64,000 nt of DNA from contig NC_136016.1 in assembly GCF_048128805.1 (NCBI RefSeq), forward strand, positions 14,431,676 through 14,495,675. The letters run 5' to 3'. The notes beneath the pieces were generated by a model. It saw only the letters and a program-made list of their open reading frames with translations. It did not search any database and was not told where the DNA came from. The translations under genes were made by a program, and so were the position numbers. Below are positions 33,801 to 46,634 of this stretch, in pieces (positions within the stretch are counted from its first letter, which is position 1; each line of letters starts with the position of its first letter). The DNA comes from Centroberyx gerrardi. Its lineage: Eukaryota > Chordata > Actinopteri > Beryciformes > Berycidae.

Positions 33801-36800
33801 TTTTTGCAGTGTATGTTGTGTGTGGTATCCAGTGAACGCATTGTGTCCATCTTGTAGCTACACTAAGTGCAATATGTTTGACGAATATATCATTCATATA
33901 CAGTATACATTTTAATGCCTGTAATTAGTGATCAATCACTTCTCCTTACATCGCTGCTCATCTTGGCCACCTGAAGAGAGTGCAGCGTCTTGGAGTCGCT
34001 CATGTTGATCCCCACTGCCGTTTCCTTGTTCTTCAAGAAGGACTCTTTGTATTTAATCTGAAACACACGCCCGTCCATCCAAGCTTCAGTATCATATCCT
34101 ATTAAACCCATTAAGGTTTTCTCTTAGCTCATAGCTCTGTCTCATACTGTATCTGCCTTCACTGTTGAAGAAGAGTGTGTTGATTTGTGGTTGCTTACGT
34201 CACTGGCGAGGTCTCGGGATGCTTTGGCTGCTTTGACTGTCAGTGTGTCCACTCCGATGTCGCAGGCTTTGGACTTGGTCTTCTCCCACTCCTCCTTGTA
34301 TTTAATCTGGAGTGACAATGGAGAATTACAAAATCATCGCTTGAAACATGACAAGTGTGCTTCTGTGATCGGGTGCATGAGCATAAAACTGTGAGCGCAG
34401 ACTTGTGCATGCATGCGAGTGATTCTGGCTGTGTGTTAACTTACATCGCTGCACAGGGCGGCATTGGCCTTGGCGTTTTTGATTTGGGGCAGGTCCTGGG
34501 ACAGGGTGTACTGATGCTTGGTCTTTTCATAGTCTGCTTTGTAATTTAGCTAAGGGACACATAAATTACACATGCACACACTACAGTCAGTCCAGTGCTC
34601 ATAAGTACAGTGTGCAGATGCAAAGTGTATATGAAGAAGGTGTGGATAGTAGTCTTTTTGCATCAAGGTGATGAGGTTGGGGTTAATTAAGATGATTGAC
34701 AGTGGATTGGGATTTTATACTTACATTGCTGACTAATTGAGCGTTTTTTCTGGCCTGGACAATCTCAGGAGTGTCCGTCACTGCACTGTACTTGACCTGT
34801 TCAATATGTTGCCTGTAGTTCTTCTGCAATCACACATTAAACAATTTGAAGAAATAATAAATCTGTCACACAAGAGGATTCTCCTGCTTAAGACAAATAG
34901 TTTCACCTGTTTATGTTTTTTACTTGCCCTTTTCTATTTATATCTTTGAAGAGGGAACATAGATTGACTTTCTAATAAAAAAGAATGTAATTTTGAGCTC
35001 ATATTAGATTTGATAAAACTCACATCCTTCAGTGGGTCCAGTTTCCTCTGGCTCTGGTAGCCTGGGGTGAGGGTGGCTGGGTAATTGTATTCGCCTTGCT
35101 CAGTCTTCTCCTGCTCATAGCCTTGTTTATAAGCAATCTGGAAAGTACAAGAAGATTATGTCAGAAACATTATTGGCAAAGCAGAGCACCAATTTTCTTT
35201 GAAGTTTTATCCAGTTTATTACTAAAACAGGATAACTTAATCCGTATCAATCATAAGCATTTGTGGTCAATTATAACATAAAATTTTCATCTCAAATATA
35301 TTTTATATATTTTGGGTTATAACGATATAATTTCTTTCTTGAAATTCCCATGTTGACATTACAATACTGTAGATTATTTGATGCAAATGTCAAGCGTTAA
35401 AGGGACACATTGTTTTTTATTTTAGTTAGTTATTTTTCTTCACCAGACACTTGTCACAAAGGCCCCTTGACCTTTGTCCTGCAACTTGTGGTGTCCCTCT
35501 CTCGGTTTCAATGAAGAATGTTAACAACGCCAATGAGCCAGTTTATGGAAACTGAAGGATGAATGTCAGTGATATATCTATTCCAATGGGACTGTGTCTG
35601 GTGAAGAAAATAACTAGTTAAAATTCAAAATGTCAAGGTGTCCCGTTTATAGAACACTGAATCTAAGCAAAGCCCATCTGGGGAGTTCTAAAAATATAAA
35701 ATACATTTCTATATTACAGCAAGTCTAGGAGGCATTAAGAAGTGAGGCTTACATTGCTTGCAAGCTTCCTGACTTTCATGGCGTGCATGGTCCTCTTATC
35801 CATTCCCGAGTCTTCATAGTGTCCCTTCATATGGTTGGTGTACTTCTCCTTGTACTTGTTCTATCAAAAACAAAAAAAAGTACTCAGTAATATAAATGTG
35901 ATATTCACTGCTTTGCCCATTACAGTTTCGACCTGAAGCAAAGAGCCTTTATGTACTTTTTATAAATGAGTTATGTTAGGTTATTTTTCTCCCCTGTTTG
36001 TTTGTCTGATTGTTAGCAAGATAGTTGAAAAAAAGTGGGGCAATGTCTCATGTTGCTTGGAATGGTGTTTCATATGTTGCTTTAATGGAAAAAGCGGAGT
36101 GTCTGTCAGTGTGTGGTGCGGTACTTACATCGCTGGTGAACTTAGCAACCTTGGCAGAATTTTGGAACTGCGGTGTCTCACAGAAATTGATGCTGTGGCC
36201 TTTTGTGTTCTCCAAGTCCTTCTTATATTCCACCTGTTACAGAATATACAAAATAAAAGCAAAGACAAAAGTTATATATTTTGCAACATTTTTCACTGTG
36301 ACTCAAAATGTATTCTCTATTTCATACCAAACCATCTGGCCTCTTGGTGTAAATATGAAATAACTTGAAATACCGCTTCTTCATTTAAATTGGACCCTCT
36401 CAAGTGAGGGATTGGACAAGACAGCATGTATTCAACTTTTTTGGTTACATGATGCTATAAGTGGAGGGTCAGAGCAGATTCCATATAAAGTGGTAAATAT
36501 GAAGTACCTCCCACTGGTCAGTCACCATCAGCTGCACTCCACCATAACCTTGCCACTAAGAAAAACCTGAATCTTAAGTATGCATTGCTAAATTTAACCT
36601 CATTGACTTGAGTTGACTTGTCGGTCCTTAAAGAAAACAATACTGGTAGAATAATGTCTCAGTATCAGCATTAGAGAGGGGATAGGATCAGAACAGGTGC
36701 TAATAGCCAACATGTATATGACATATTACACATATGACATATGTGGTTTAGAATAGGTGCTGAAGACCGATGTGTGGTCACAGAACATTAGTATTATTGG

Positions 36801-39800
36801 ATGTCCCATGCCCTTGGGGCTAAGCTGTAACGCCACCGGAGAGTTATGTCAGAGATGCTGAAAATGCAGGTTGGGTGGCTTCATGTCTGTCAGACGATGA
36901 CACAGTCTGCTCAATATTTATTGCGCCCAAACACACACACATACTGTGCATGCTGACACACAGTCTTTTGGGAAAGACTGATGGAAGTGCTTTTGTCATA
37001 GGCCTCAGTGTAGATTTGACAATATTCAGTCTACTCAGACTTGTGAAATGAATGAAGATGCATCTGCCTATAAGGTGCTGTATAGATTCCATCAGAGAAT
37101 ACAGACAAACACATTAAACCAACATTGTGGACACATGCCACTCAAAAGGCTGTTTGCTTTTGCCAGGCCATCATCATGAAGATTTTGGTCTACATTGACC
37201 TGCCAGGATAAATAAAGATGGAATAAAACCAAAAAGCAAACATTCATTCATATACACCCTTGCCTTGAAGTCTTGATCCCTGTCTCAGTGCACTTTGACT
37301 TCCAACCCTGACAGGCTCACCTCACTGACAAGCTTGTTGATTTTGCGGGCGTTCTTCAGGGCCAGATTGTCCTCTGAGGTCAGACTGTGGAAGTGTGACG
37401 TGCCCTTCATCTTATTCAAGTCCTTCCTGTATTTTAGCTGGAGAGGGACGAAAAAGGAAAGAGTGGATTCAGTGGGTGTGGAAGGACAAAATCCCTGTGT
37501 GCCACATATGCTGTATTACTGTAGCATGAGGCCATCAGCAGAGGATACAGTGCATATACATGCAGATTTATGGGCATGCATGCACATATACACACACACA
37601 CACACACACACAGGGTCTAATTTGGTCGCAGTGGAGAGTTTAGGGAGTGACGACATGGGATGCCTGCTCATTGTAGTCTCCCATCCATTCTGCCCAGTGA
37701 TGACAAGGCCAGATGATAAATGAAGCTGGCACTTTTACACTCCACACCCTCTGTAATGTTTTGACAACACTTACAACCGGTTCATATGGCTACAGCTGAG
37801 CCAGGTGCTCTTTTTGGTCACACTTTACTATGAACCTGTGTATTAACCTATGGAGAGGTATTGCAAGTACACAACATTACTGTGTAGGTACTTGATGAAA
37901 ATCTCCCTAAATCTCCCTAATACATAATGTACTTAAAGCTGTGTATGTTTTCATTGAAACAGTGTTATTATTTTTGTTGTTCAGCGAGTTCAGAGAGACC
38001 AAGCTTCCAACTTCTTTAAAGTAGTTGAGTTAACTCAAAAAGAGTTTGCATTTAAGAGAGGTTTAAGCCAAAATCAAAACTTAGAGAGAAAGATGTAAAT
38101 ATATATTTTGTTTGTAAGCACTTCATAAGGGTTTTGGTTTATAAATTCATGTTTCGCAGGTGAATTAATAAAGTCCTCAAAGGCAGTCAGGCTGATACTC
38201 ACATCACTGGCATGGTCCTGAGCCTTCTTTGCCAGCTGGTAGCCAGGAGTGATCATGGCAGGGAAACTGCCTTTCCCTCTCTGCTGCTCATACTGCTCTG
38301 TATAGGCAATCTGCAAACAGGAGGAGACTTACAGTTGGGTTCAGCTTCAGGTGGCGTCTGATAGCAATTCTTCAATTCAATTCAATCCCTCAATTCTGTG
38401 AGATTCATTAGTTGTTCACAACAGTTTTAGGATCAACTTGTTCTTCCAAAAATCCCAATCGGGCTTCAAAAAAACATATGGGGTGTCCTAATGTATAAGT
38501 GGACTAAAAATACTTATACTTTATCACATACCAAGTCCATCACTCTCTCTTCCATCTTTCCTGCCTCTATTAACTTTACTAAAAAGTGCTGATTTCCTCT
38601 TCTAACTTATATAAGTGCAATTACAAGAACTCAATCAAATCATACTCATCTTATTTTACACTTCATTGCAGATGAGTATAAACCACAATGACTGTTAGAT
38701 GCCTGGTGGCTGACCACTTACAGTAGGTAAAATACTGGATATAATTGTAAATCAAAAGTAAGTAATGAAAGTAATTCATAAAGCACTGTACAACGTTTGC
38801 TAAATGCTTTCGATTGGGTTGAAATTAAACCACATAATGAACCATATAATAATCTGGGACCATGTGGGTTTCATGAGAATTGAACATCTTAATTCATAAA
38901 GAAAAGACTTGCTTCATGGAAAAAACAATGCTAATGTTCCTCACCTGGCTGAAGTTCTCTGCATTTTCCTTGGCGTGAGCCGCCTCTGCCACTCCAGCCT
39001 CAGCGCTGACTTTACCCTTCATTTCCTGTTCATACATCTGACGATACTTCACCTGGTAGGACACCAACACCGCCATCAACCAATGATCAGGGTTCTGTGA
39101 CAGTATGTGTGTATATGTGTGTGTGTCTGTTTTTCACTACTTACGTCACTAGCTAGCTCGGTGGCCTTCTTTGTCACCTTGTATCCAGGAGTGAGATGTG
39201 CGGGGAAACTGCCTTTGCCTCTGTGCTGCTCGTACTCCTCAGTATAGGCATACTAGGAGAGGGAAAGCAATGACCTAGGCTCACAATTGTTTTTGAAAGC
39301 TTGCACGTTCAAGGGCGAGGCGGAATAACAAGACTATAGAGATCTCCTTGGGAAATGTCTCTCAAAGCTGACACACATGCACATGCAAAGTGAGACAGGC
39401 CATGCTGACCACTAAAATGAATTGTGATATAATATAAATCATAATCATAGCCCTCTTCAAGTAGCATTGTAAAAACATTTACATGCATTGGATTTTCTAT
39501 AGAATTCCTCAAAGATCTATTGTAGTTTTGATATTTTGTATATTATTGACAAAATATGCACACACAAAAGGCACTAATACAGCTACTGACAATGCTGAGT
39601 TAACCCCAAAAGGCTATGGAACCAACTGCCTAATCTTGTCAGAGTGTCATCCGGTGACATCATGACGTCATCATGAAAGGCTTACGTCACTAGTGATTTG
39701 TCCTTGTTTCTTGGCCAGAAGCACCTCTGGAGGGTCAGCGAACGCGGTGTACTTGGACACTCTCTCCTCATGGCCTTTTTTATACTCCAGCTGCAGGGGA

Positions 39801-42800
39801 AGAAAACGATCTACCTTCATTTGTCCCTCTTGGACCCACCGTAAGGTCACAGCAACCGCCAGCAGTGACACAAATTCACCCAAAGGAAAATCATTGATGT
39901 GGATTGTGACTGATGACAGCTGCCATTTTGCCTATGTGGTCCAGAAAGTACCACCAAAAAAACAACACTAAAACTTCATCCGCTGACCATACTTTCGTTT
40001 TTCAGAGGCATTTTTGTAGATCCCAGGTTTATTCATAGCTTGGTCTTCAGTCAATTCCTACTATCTGTCAGGTGGTGCAAAAGGCCTGTGACATGTTTGC
40101 ATTTTAAACATTTTGAAAAACAAAAAAACATCTGTACGCCATGTTGTGCCTTTAACCTATCTCCAGTTTTTGAAAATTTTAAAAAGCAAACACATATCAC
40201 TTTATATAGTTTTTTGTATGAGCAAGCAGATTACAGGACTGTACTGTCTGTGAAGCTGTAGTCAAACCTGTATGCTGCAAATGAATGGCCAAGGTAGTTC
40301 TAGTACCAGAAGATCTATATTACATTTGCAATATATTTATGCAATATACAGTATGCTTGCATTTCTGTCAACAATTGTTAACAATATAAGGGTTTCCCAA
40401 ATAGAGATTGCTCAGTTTGTCCACTTACATTACTGGCCAAGGTATTGGCGCTCTTAGCAGCCTGGTAGCCTGGTGTGATCATGGCAGGAAAGCTGCCTTT
40501 TCCTTTTGACTGCTCATATTCCTCTGTGTACTTCACCTGTCAAAGAAACAGAAAAGCAGGGCTTGTCGCTTTAATAATATTGATGCAAAATGAAGACTTT
40601 TAAGCAATTAGACCTACTCCTTCAAAATGATTCACAGCACAAATAAGAACAAATTAATTATGGTATTAATAAAATACATTAAGTATCTTAAGTCCTTGGT
40701 TGACAAAATGCTAAAACAGACATCTACTGTATCTCTACATCCTTTATATTTCAGAGATATTGACTGATGATCTACACCAATCAATGTAGAATCAGCTGGA
40801 TATAACAACTACAGTATGTTTTGGTATTCCTCATCATCAGAATTCACTGTCAAGTTTGTATCCCTGCTGTTACTTTAGGTGCATTTATAATAGCAGCAGT
40901 TCCTCTTTAATTATGTAATGATTAACAATAATTCTGTAAATTGGAAACGAAACAACTCATAGGACTGAAGAACCTCAGGTTACAGAAAACAATAGAGTAT
41001 CTCACTGAGGAAATACGATTTGAAGGTGGAAGCACTCACATCACTGATGGTCTTCTGGGCCTGGGACACCCTCACTATCTCCTGGTTGGTCACCATGCCT
41101 GAGTACCAGGTCTGCTGCTCTGAGTACTCAGACTGAGACTGAAAGGCCTGTTTACATGTGGAAGACAAATCTGATGATTCCAAGCCAGTCACAGAATAGT
41201 TAATACCTTTTATTCCTATAGGACCTTATTAATTCAGCTACCCAGCTCCTCTCACTCTTTCCCTGGTTTCCTTCACCTTGAGAACCTCTATGAAGTGAAA
41301 TGATGGTAACAGCTGACACCCTCAACTTAATTTCATACAGCACAAATAAACCCCTTTTGTACACAGACGTGTCATCACAAATCTGACTTTTTACCAAATT
41401 AAAATCCAAAACCAAATAGAAGAGAGAGAAGATGAGGTTTGGTGCATTAAAGGCTACAATCCCAGTAAAGACAGTTTCTTCTGTACTCTTTTTCTCCTCC
41501 ATGACCATTGACATCCTGTAGTTTCAAATACATTCCAATCCCAATCAAATTCAATTTAAATATTGATAATTTGATGTCAGATCTGGGGTCACTGCACACT
41601 AAGTCTGCTTTGTGCAAGGAAGCACACCAATACTAGGCCAAGGGTCCTGAGGAAATAAGGTAGAGAAGTAGGATATTTAAGTAATTCCACCCAAAAAATG
41701 TAGCCTAGGTTTTTCAATTTGGGGTGGAATTGCCCTTTGAGTGTGAAGCCGCGGCCAGTTGCTCTGCCTACAAGGGGGCGGGAGCTCACCTGGCTGGCCA
41801 TCTGATTGGCTAGGCGAGCCTTCTCCAGCTCCATGGACCTCATGTCATAGTGGAAGGTGGACATAAAGCGATCGCCATCTTCACGATACTTCAGCTACAG
41901 GTGCACATAGACGACAAGCATTAAGCCAAGGCCAGCACATGTAGTGTTTGTGCATTCGCACAAGCGCACACAAATGCATACATGAACACACATATGTACA
42001 TGTGCATAGACAATAAAGACATATGCGCAAAGTCTCCATTTTGGGACTTGGCGTGATGGATGCTAATTGAAACCATAGACCATAAAAAATAATCCAACAA
42101 GAAAATTAACAATTATGCCAGCCCTAGCATGTTCCCTGACGTTAAATCCAGTGTCAAAAACTTGTATAGTACATAGATTTATGCCAAATGTCAAACTTCA
42201 CACTATGATTCTCATGGTATCAACTTTAAACCAGACAACCTGAGCTCTCATGCTTACGATGAAGGGATAATATTAGCGTGCTGTTATTAATAACTGTTAA
42301 GCCTGAAATGTTCCCATCAAGGCAAAGAGGAAACTGCCAAAGGCAGGGCCAAAATGGAGTAGTAAGTTCAGGATGGAGCACTGAGCTGCTGGGGAATGAT
42401 CCTCAAGCTAATAAAAGTGTTCCAAACTAATATTAGAATAGTGGTATTGCAAGGGATAAGAGAGGGTATGGTGCCGCATGATTTGTGGGAAGCATAAGGT
42501 GATAAGAATGAACATCATACCATCACTCTTTTAACTCAGGGTTTATTCAACTTTTCAATCCGACTTAAATTTGAAAAACGTAGTCTCGCTCTGGGACTCA
42601 GTGAAAACAACTTAGTCTCACCCTGGAACTAATGACAACACATTAGCACATGTTTATGTGGGGGGATCCACCAGAAACAGGCCTGCAACCATCTTGGTTC
42701 AAATGCATAGTTCAGGAAACACTGATCTAAACACTGCTCAACCAGCTAAGGCACATACTGTACTCATAATGTTGATTGAATCAGGATTCATGACCTTTGT

Positions 42801-45470
42801 TGCATGCTCTCCCCACTTTACTACCACGTAAAGAAAAAACGCCATAAAAATAATGCAAATACTACTATATGAACATAGTACATAGAATATAGAACGTTCT
42901 GATACACTGCCTGTTTACCCAAAGCAAGAAATATGAAAACAAAATGTGTCCCTTATTGGGTATATTGTGACAGAGATGAGGGTTCACTTAGGATGGTCAA
43001 AAGTCCGCCATCGCATCAAATATCAGCAAGCAACTAATTCTAAAGCTCTCTAGCGGGGTTTTAGTATGCTAGCAGTAGCTGATGAGCTTGCTAGCCTATT
43101 GCTAATAGAAGCAAGGAGCATTGCATGGACTCAGTATACGTATGCACAGAGACTCAGACAGACAGACATGAACAGGTGGGAAGGCGGAGGAGAGGAAGGG
43201 AGGTGAGGCTGTTTTTCCTGAGGTATAATTTTAGACCCCTGAAGCATAAAGTGGGCTAGCAAAGGGGGTGTCGCGGCTCTGTCATAAGCACAGAAATAAC
43301 CGCACTCTCCATTCCAGACCACTGCAGTCACCATGGACCCAGAAGGTCCAGAAGCAGCCGTCGGTCCACCACTCTCTCTCTCTCTCTGCCTCATAAAGAG
43401 GGAATGGAGACCTCTCTGATTTTACCAGGAGTCTGACAGTAATGGATCCATGTACTTAGGGTCAGATCTGGTCAGATTCTTATGTATGTTTGTGGGTCAA
43501 CAGGATCTCAGTCTTTGTGCGTCTGTGGTTTATTGTGCCTGTGGTTGTGTACAGTTTTGAGTGATTAATTCAAAAACTATCAACCTCAAAGTAGATTACA
43601 CTGTTGTACAACTATGATTTTGTGATCTGAAAACAGTAAGTTCCCACCCAACAAGAACATTGTACACATCTTCAATGTGACCTAGGCCTATTCAAATTCA
43701 GCTATGATGCATGCATCAATCCTTTTTCACATCTATGTAACATGATGATCTAAACCACTATGACCACAATGATGTGTTATACAGTAATATGCATACCATA
43801 TCTCCACCGCATACGTAAACCCCATCATGACAAATCTATTACGTCACTAATGTTCTAGACAGTGACTTTAGTCAACCTGTCAACTATAGACCTTGACTCA
43901 TATCGAGGCCAATACACTTTTGTCTCATGTTGCTGGTGGTGTGTTTTCGCATGTGACATCATCTTCGCCTTACCTCACTGCTTGCCTTGGTTTGTTTCTT
44001 TGCATTGATGTTGATGGGGGTCTCATAGACACTTGTGAAGGTATTGTTCCTTGGATTGTGTCTAGAGGTATAAGGTGTAAAAATGATCAACATTTGGGGT
44101 CAATCACCATTTTTGATGAGTTCACTAAAAAGATACATTTAGGTAGAAATGCTGAGGAATCTGGATTCTCTTTGGGCATTTCAGTAACCTTTCTCAAACA
44201 GTGAAAAAGATGTCAATGGAAAGAAAAATCTGTATAGCCCAGTTTTGGGATTATGCTCAAATAAATTACAGTAAGTTATACTGATGCCAGGTCTATACAT
44301 ACTAAGACCCATCATGAGAACATAGTACTCACACAGAGCAGTATGGCCTCTTTTTGTGGCTGACAAAGTTATTGGCGGTCAGCACCATCTTGCAGACGTC
44401 ACAGTGAAAACATGCTTTGTGCCAGTTCTGACAGAAAAAAAAAGAATAAACATCACATTGTGTCACATCTCAGGAAATATGACTCCAATTTAATTCATCA
44501 TGTGAAGAGAGAGCCAAGAGAATATTTTAAATTGGATCAGGTTCAGATAGATAACATCACATCAAGATAGCTTTAAAGATAGAGTGCTTAAGTGAATATG
44601 GCCAAAAATAATGACAACAATCATAGCATTCTCATGCAACTGGATGTGTTCGTTTGTTCTTAGGAAGCACTGTTGATTTCTTTTATTGACTGTAGAACTG
44701 TATTACTTCTTGTTTTTAATTTTTTGTCTCAACTCAAATTTTTTTTTAAATTATATCTAATAGCAGAAACCTGTTGTAGCTATAGAGATCTGCTGTTTTT
44801 AAGCTTTTAAGTACTTTTACATCAATGTGAATTGTGAAACCGGTTACATCTGTGTCATTGTGTGGCAATGCATTTTTTCTAGCATAATAGCAAACTTACG
44901 CACAGATCCACACTGATGACACATTAAAAAACTAAATTAAACTAAACTTAATTATCACTAAAGTACAGTTTATTGGCTGTAGCTGCGATTTGATTACAGT
45001 CATTTGGCTGCGTACTGAACCATGTGGTGCAGTGGAATGCTTTGAATAGCTCAAATGTTGCCATATTTAGAGAGTGTGTGTGTGTGTGTGTGTGTTTTTC
45101 CTTGTAATATTCACACAATTTAGTTTTATTATGTGAACTATAACACATCTTCAATTGCCTAGGCCCCACACTGTTTACCCCTTACCAAATTTGTTCCATA
45201 TTTGAAGCGTTTGATTGCACAATATGAAATCCAGTGCTTCTGTGTTTTTAAAATATTGAGTAATGACTTTCATGTAACTTTTTAGAACTGTTTATAGCAT
45301 TTTGGAATGGAATTTTGAAATGAAAATGACTTAAAGATTAGTTAAAGATTGTTCACTTAAAGACCAATAGAAACTTTCTTCTCGTCACCATATTTCTGTC
45401 TTACCTGGTCAATGCAGTTGATCTTCTCGGCTGGGTAGACCACAAACCCACACCTGGCACAGGACTGCAT
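19122..45470 (-). CDS. nrap: NRAP, nebulin-related anchoring protein (43 coding exons)
   Basis: The model runs from ATG at 45470 to TAG at 19122, 1809 predicted residues, slightly longer than the human protein (1730 residues, from memory). It has an N-terminal LIM domain, a short linker, about 15 single nebulin modules, super-repeated modules and a Gln/Ser tail. Nearly every exon is 99, 105, 108 or 114 nt in phase 0 and encodes one SDxxYK-type actin-binding nebulin module, with three fused exons. In vertebrates NRAP is a striated-muscle protein at myotendinous junctions and intercalated discs that helps assemble myofibrils by binding actin, alpha-actinin and cadherin-linked proteins. The LIM domain together with nebulin repeats and a location between HABP2 and CASP7 identifies it. 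All exons have GT donors and AG acceptors, and no frameshift or stop was found. Exon lists are given in the sub-features. Confidence 0.93.
25241..25289. repeat. (CA)n microsatellite
   Basis: Perfect CA array directly before (on the minus strand) the acceptor of the 25127-25231 NRAP exon. Confidence 0.9.
25877..25941. repeat. (GA)n microsatellite
   Basis: GA array directly 5' (minus strand, read as CT) of the 25675-25872 NRAP exon, providing its polypyrimidine tract. Confidence 0.9.
27225..27360. repeat. Possible retroposon 3' tail
   Basis: The stretch ending 'gtaagcatttcattgcactg', 'gtgcatgtaacaaataaact' resembles 3' tails of retroposon copies seen widely in teleosts. Intronic in NRAP. Recognition only. 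Confidence 0.3.
27491..29426. other. Large NRAP intron
   Basis: 1.9 kb intron between the 29427-29531 and 27392-27490 exons. It contains a (GATA)n array at 27806-27863, a 'gatgaaggccaagggctgaa' segment near 29240 that looks repeat-derived, and no supported exon on either strand. Confidence 0.55.
27795..27864. repeat. (GATA)n microsatellite
   Basis: About 15 tandem GATA units preceded by GACA variants. Confidence 0.9.
30691..32257. other. Large NRAP intron with possible old repeat
   Basis: 1.6 kb intron. The part near 31690-31990 ('agcagaattctgcacaatct', 'gagcattacagtagttag') resembles a diverged dispersed repeat common in fish; otherwise no feature is visible and no exon is supported. Confidence 0.35.
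33395..33811. mobile_element. MITE with CACTGCAAAAA terminal inverted repeats
   Basis: A 417-bp stretch in the NRAP intron between 33950-34057 and 33090-33287. It starts CACTGCAAAAAATGACAAG and ends with the reverse complement of CACTGCAAAAACTGACAAA. The arms extend imperfectly inward ('acttg', 'ttatttt'). The interior is AT-rich with short 'taagctaaaa' direct repeats and no transposase frame. The size and structure fit a miniature inverted-repeat element. No target duplication could be assigned with confidence. Confidence 0.6.
35402..35644. mobile_element. Palindromic element, about 240 bp, in an NRAP intron
   Basis: The left arm near 35419-35450 (with 'ttcttcaccagacac') and right arm near 35594-35624 ('gtgtctggtgaagaa') are near-perfect inverted repeats. 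The outer ends GGGACAC and GTGTCCC also mirror each other. No open frame is present. The structure fits a MITE or a strong hairpin; transcribed within the NRAP pre-mRNA it would fold on itself. Confidence 0.6.
36234..37320. other. NRAP intron, no visible feature
   Basis: About 1.1 kb between the 37321-37437 and 36129-36233 exons. Short open frames lack nebulin signatures and splice support. Nothing recognisable. Confidence 0.5.
37586..37613. repeat. (CA)n microsatellite
   Basis: Short CA array in an NRAP intron. Confidence 0.85.
41895..43973. other. Large NRAP intron after the LIM exons
   Basis: 2.1 kb intron separating the LIM region from the first nebulin module. I looked for a linker exon equivalent to the longer mammalian linker and found none with acceptable splice signals. 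Position 43131-43394 has an 87-codon minus-strand frame of low-complexity character that I do not accept as an exon. Confidence 0.5.
43974..45470 (-). other. nrap: NRAP LIM domain exons
   Basis: Coding exons 45405-45470, 44333-44427 and 43974-44061. The LIM ligands fit the family pattern exactly: C4-x2-C7-x17-H25-x2-C28-x2-C31-x2-C34-x17-C52-x2-H55, so both zinc fingers should be intact. The third exon begins the linker (NNTFTSVYETP), closely similar to the mammalian NRAP linker. A poor acceptor-like CAG just before the ATG suggests that a separate 5' UTR exon lies upstream. Confidence 0.9.
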
Positions 45471-45794
45471 GTTGACTGCCTGTCCTTTTCCCAAAAGGCC
45501 TTTGGGGAAATAACAGAAGCAGGGAGCGTTGTCTGAAGCAGGGTGAAAAGTTGGCCCAAAACAAGAGGGTCAGCCAGGCAGGAAAGCGGGCAGTCGGGCA
45601 GCAGTGCAGTGGAGGAACTGGCAGTGACTCCCAGACAGTCGTATTGGTGCGTCTCTGCTGGTGATAAACTTAGCTCTGGACTGTGAAAGACTGACACTGT
45701 CTCTTACTTGACACCATGTCCCATGATGGACCAACCCCCTTTTGTGGGCCATGCTAGAAGACTGGCTGAGTCCAGCTGTCTGTCTGCAGGAGAA

Positions 45795-45797
<3 letters not shown>

Positions 45798-45860
<63 letters not shown>
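45798..45860. repeat. (GA)n microsatellite upstream of NRAP
   Basis: About 31 GA units about 330 bp upstream of the NRAP start codon; read from the minus strand it is a CT tract. Confidence 0.9.
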
Positions 45861-45862
<2 letters not shown>

Positions 45863-46024
45863 GTGGAGATGTCAATGCATGTGTGTAATGTTCCTGAGAT
45901 GGAGAGCTAGTTCACCTTTGTACACTTTACTCAGTGTCACACTCTAAGTGCAATACACTGCAATATTTTTTTTTCTTTTTTTCACAAATACTGCTGGAAA
46001 AGTTAGTCCTAGGTGAAGATAAAT

Positions 46025-46034
46025 CTATTTTTAA
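46025..46034 (-). promoter_or_regulatory. MEF2-like site upstream of NRAP
   Basis: CTATTTTTAA matches the MEF2 consensus YTAWWWWTAR and lies about 555 bp upstream of the NRAP start codon. A CAGCTG E-box sits at 45774-45779, between this site and the gene. MEF2 plus E-box pairs are typical of muscle genes, and NRAP is muscle-specific in vertebrates. Activity is inferred. Confidence 0.4.
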
Positions 46035-46634
46035 TATCTTCTACCATACTGACACACATTCAGATAGATAGATTGATAGATAGGTACATACATACATACA
46101 TACATACATACACATAGGCCTTTCTACTAGTTTCTCATCCATGGGAGCATTTATGAAAATTACCCATGGTCATTGTATTTTCTCACAATAACTTTCATAC
46201 TTCATATGAAATTTTCAGTGGATCTAATAATAACTATCAAAATTGAGACTGCATATCGGCCAACACTCGTTTCTCTCCATTAGGTATTTTAACCTTTTCT
46301 TCCTTGCTGTCAATTGTCCCATCAATCTCAGTTATAGAAAAGCAATCAATTATCATTGATTGTTAACTCTGAGCTTTCACATCGCGCATTCTGTGTTGTT
46401 TGCATTAACACAGGCACAATAACATGCAGGAAATATTGCCTGGTGAATAATAATCTGTATAACATCAGAAAACCGCATGCAAAACAACTGGATAAGCCGT
46501 AAAGATAGATTCAAATGTGACCTGTATTTGCATGTTTAATTAGCTAGTCCAGTATGAATAACAAATCAGCCAGACCTGTGACGTGAAGTATGACGCAATG
46601 CGCACTTCGGAGAGGACTCTAAGTAGTTGAACGC

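Larger units (their letters stand above)
33950..41894 (-). other. nrap: NRAP amino-terminal single nebulin modules
   Basis: Exons in transcript order: 41790-41894, 41040-41147, 40429-40536, 39686-39790, 39145-39252, 38945-39052, 38203-38310, 37321-37437, 36129-36233, 35753-35860, 35024-35137, 34725-34823, 34445-34549, 34199-34306, 33950-34057. Three modules (40429, 39145 and 38203 exons) share the block YxxQYEQxxGKGSFPAxxTPGY, alternating with other modules. This shows local module duplication. The 41040 exon is the least nebulin-like (AFQSQSEYSEQQTWYSG). Confidence 0.9.

Noticed and set aside
43131-43394. Possible extra NRAP linker exon on the minus strand
   Set aside because: Composition is low complexity, no phase-compatible GT-AG pair brackets it, and the flanking exons already join in phase 0.
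45570-45875. Minus-strand frame with a long Ser-Leu run and plus-strand frame with an Arg-Glu run over the GA repeat (also 25716-26021)
   Set aside because: Simple-sequence translation; no domain and no splice support.
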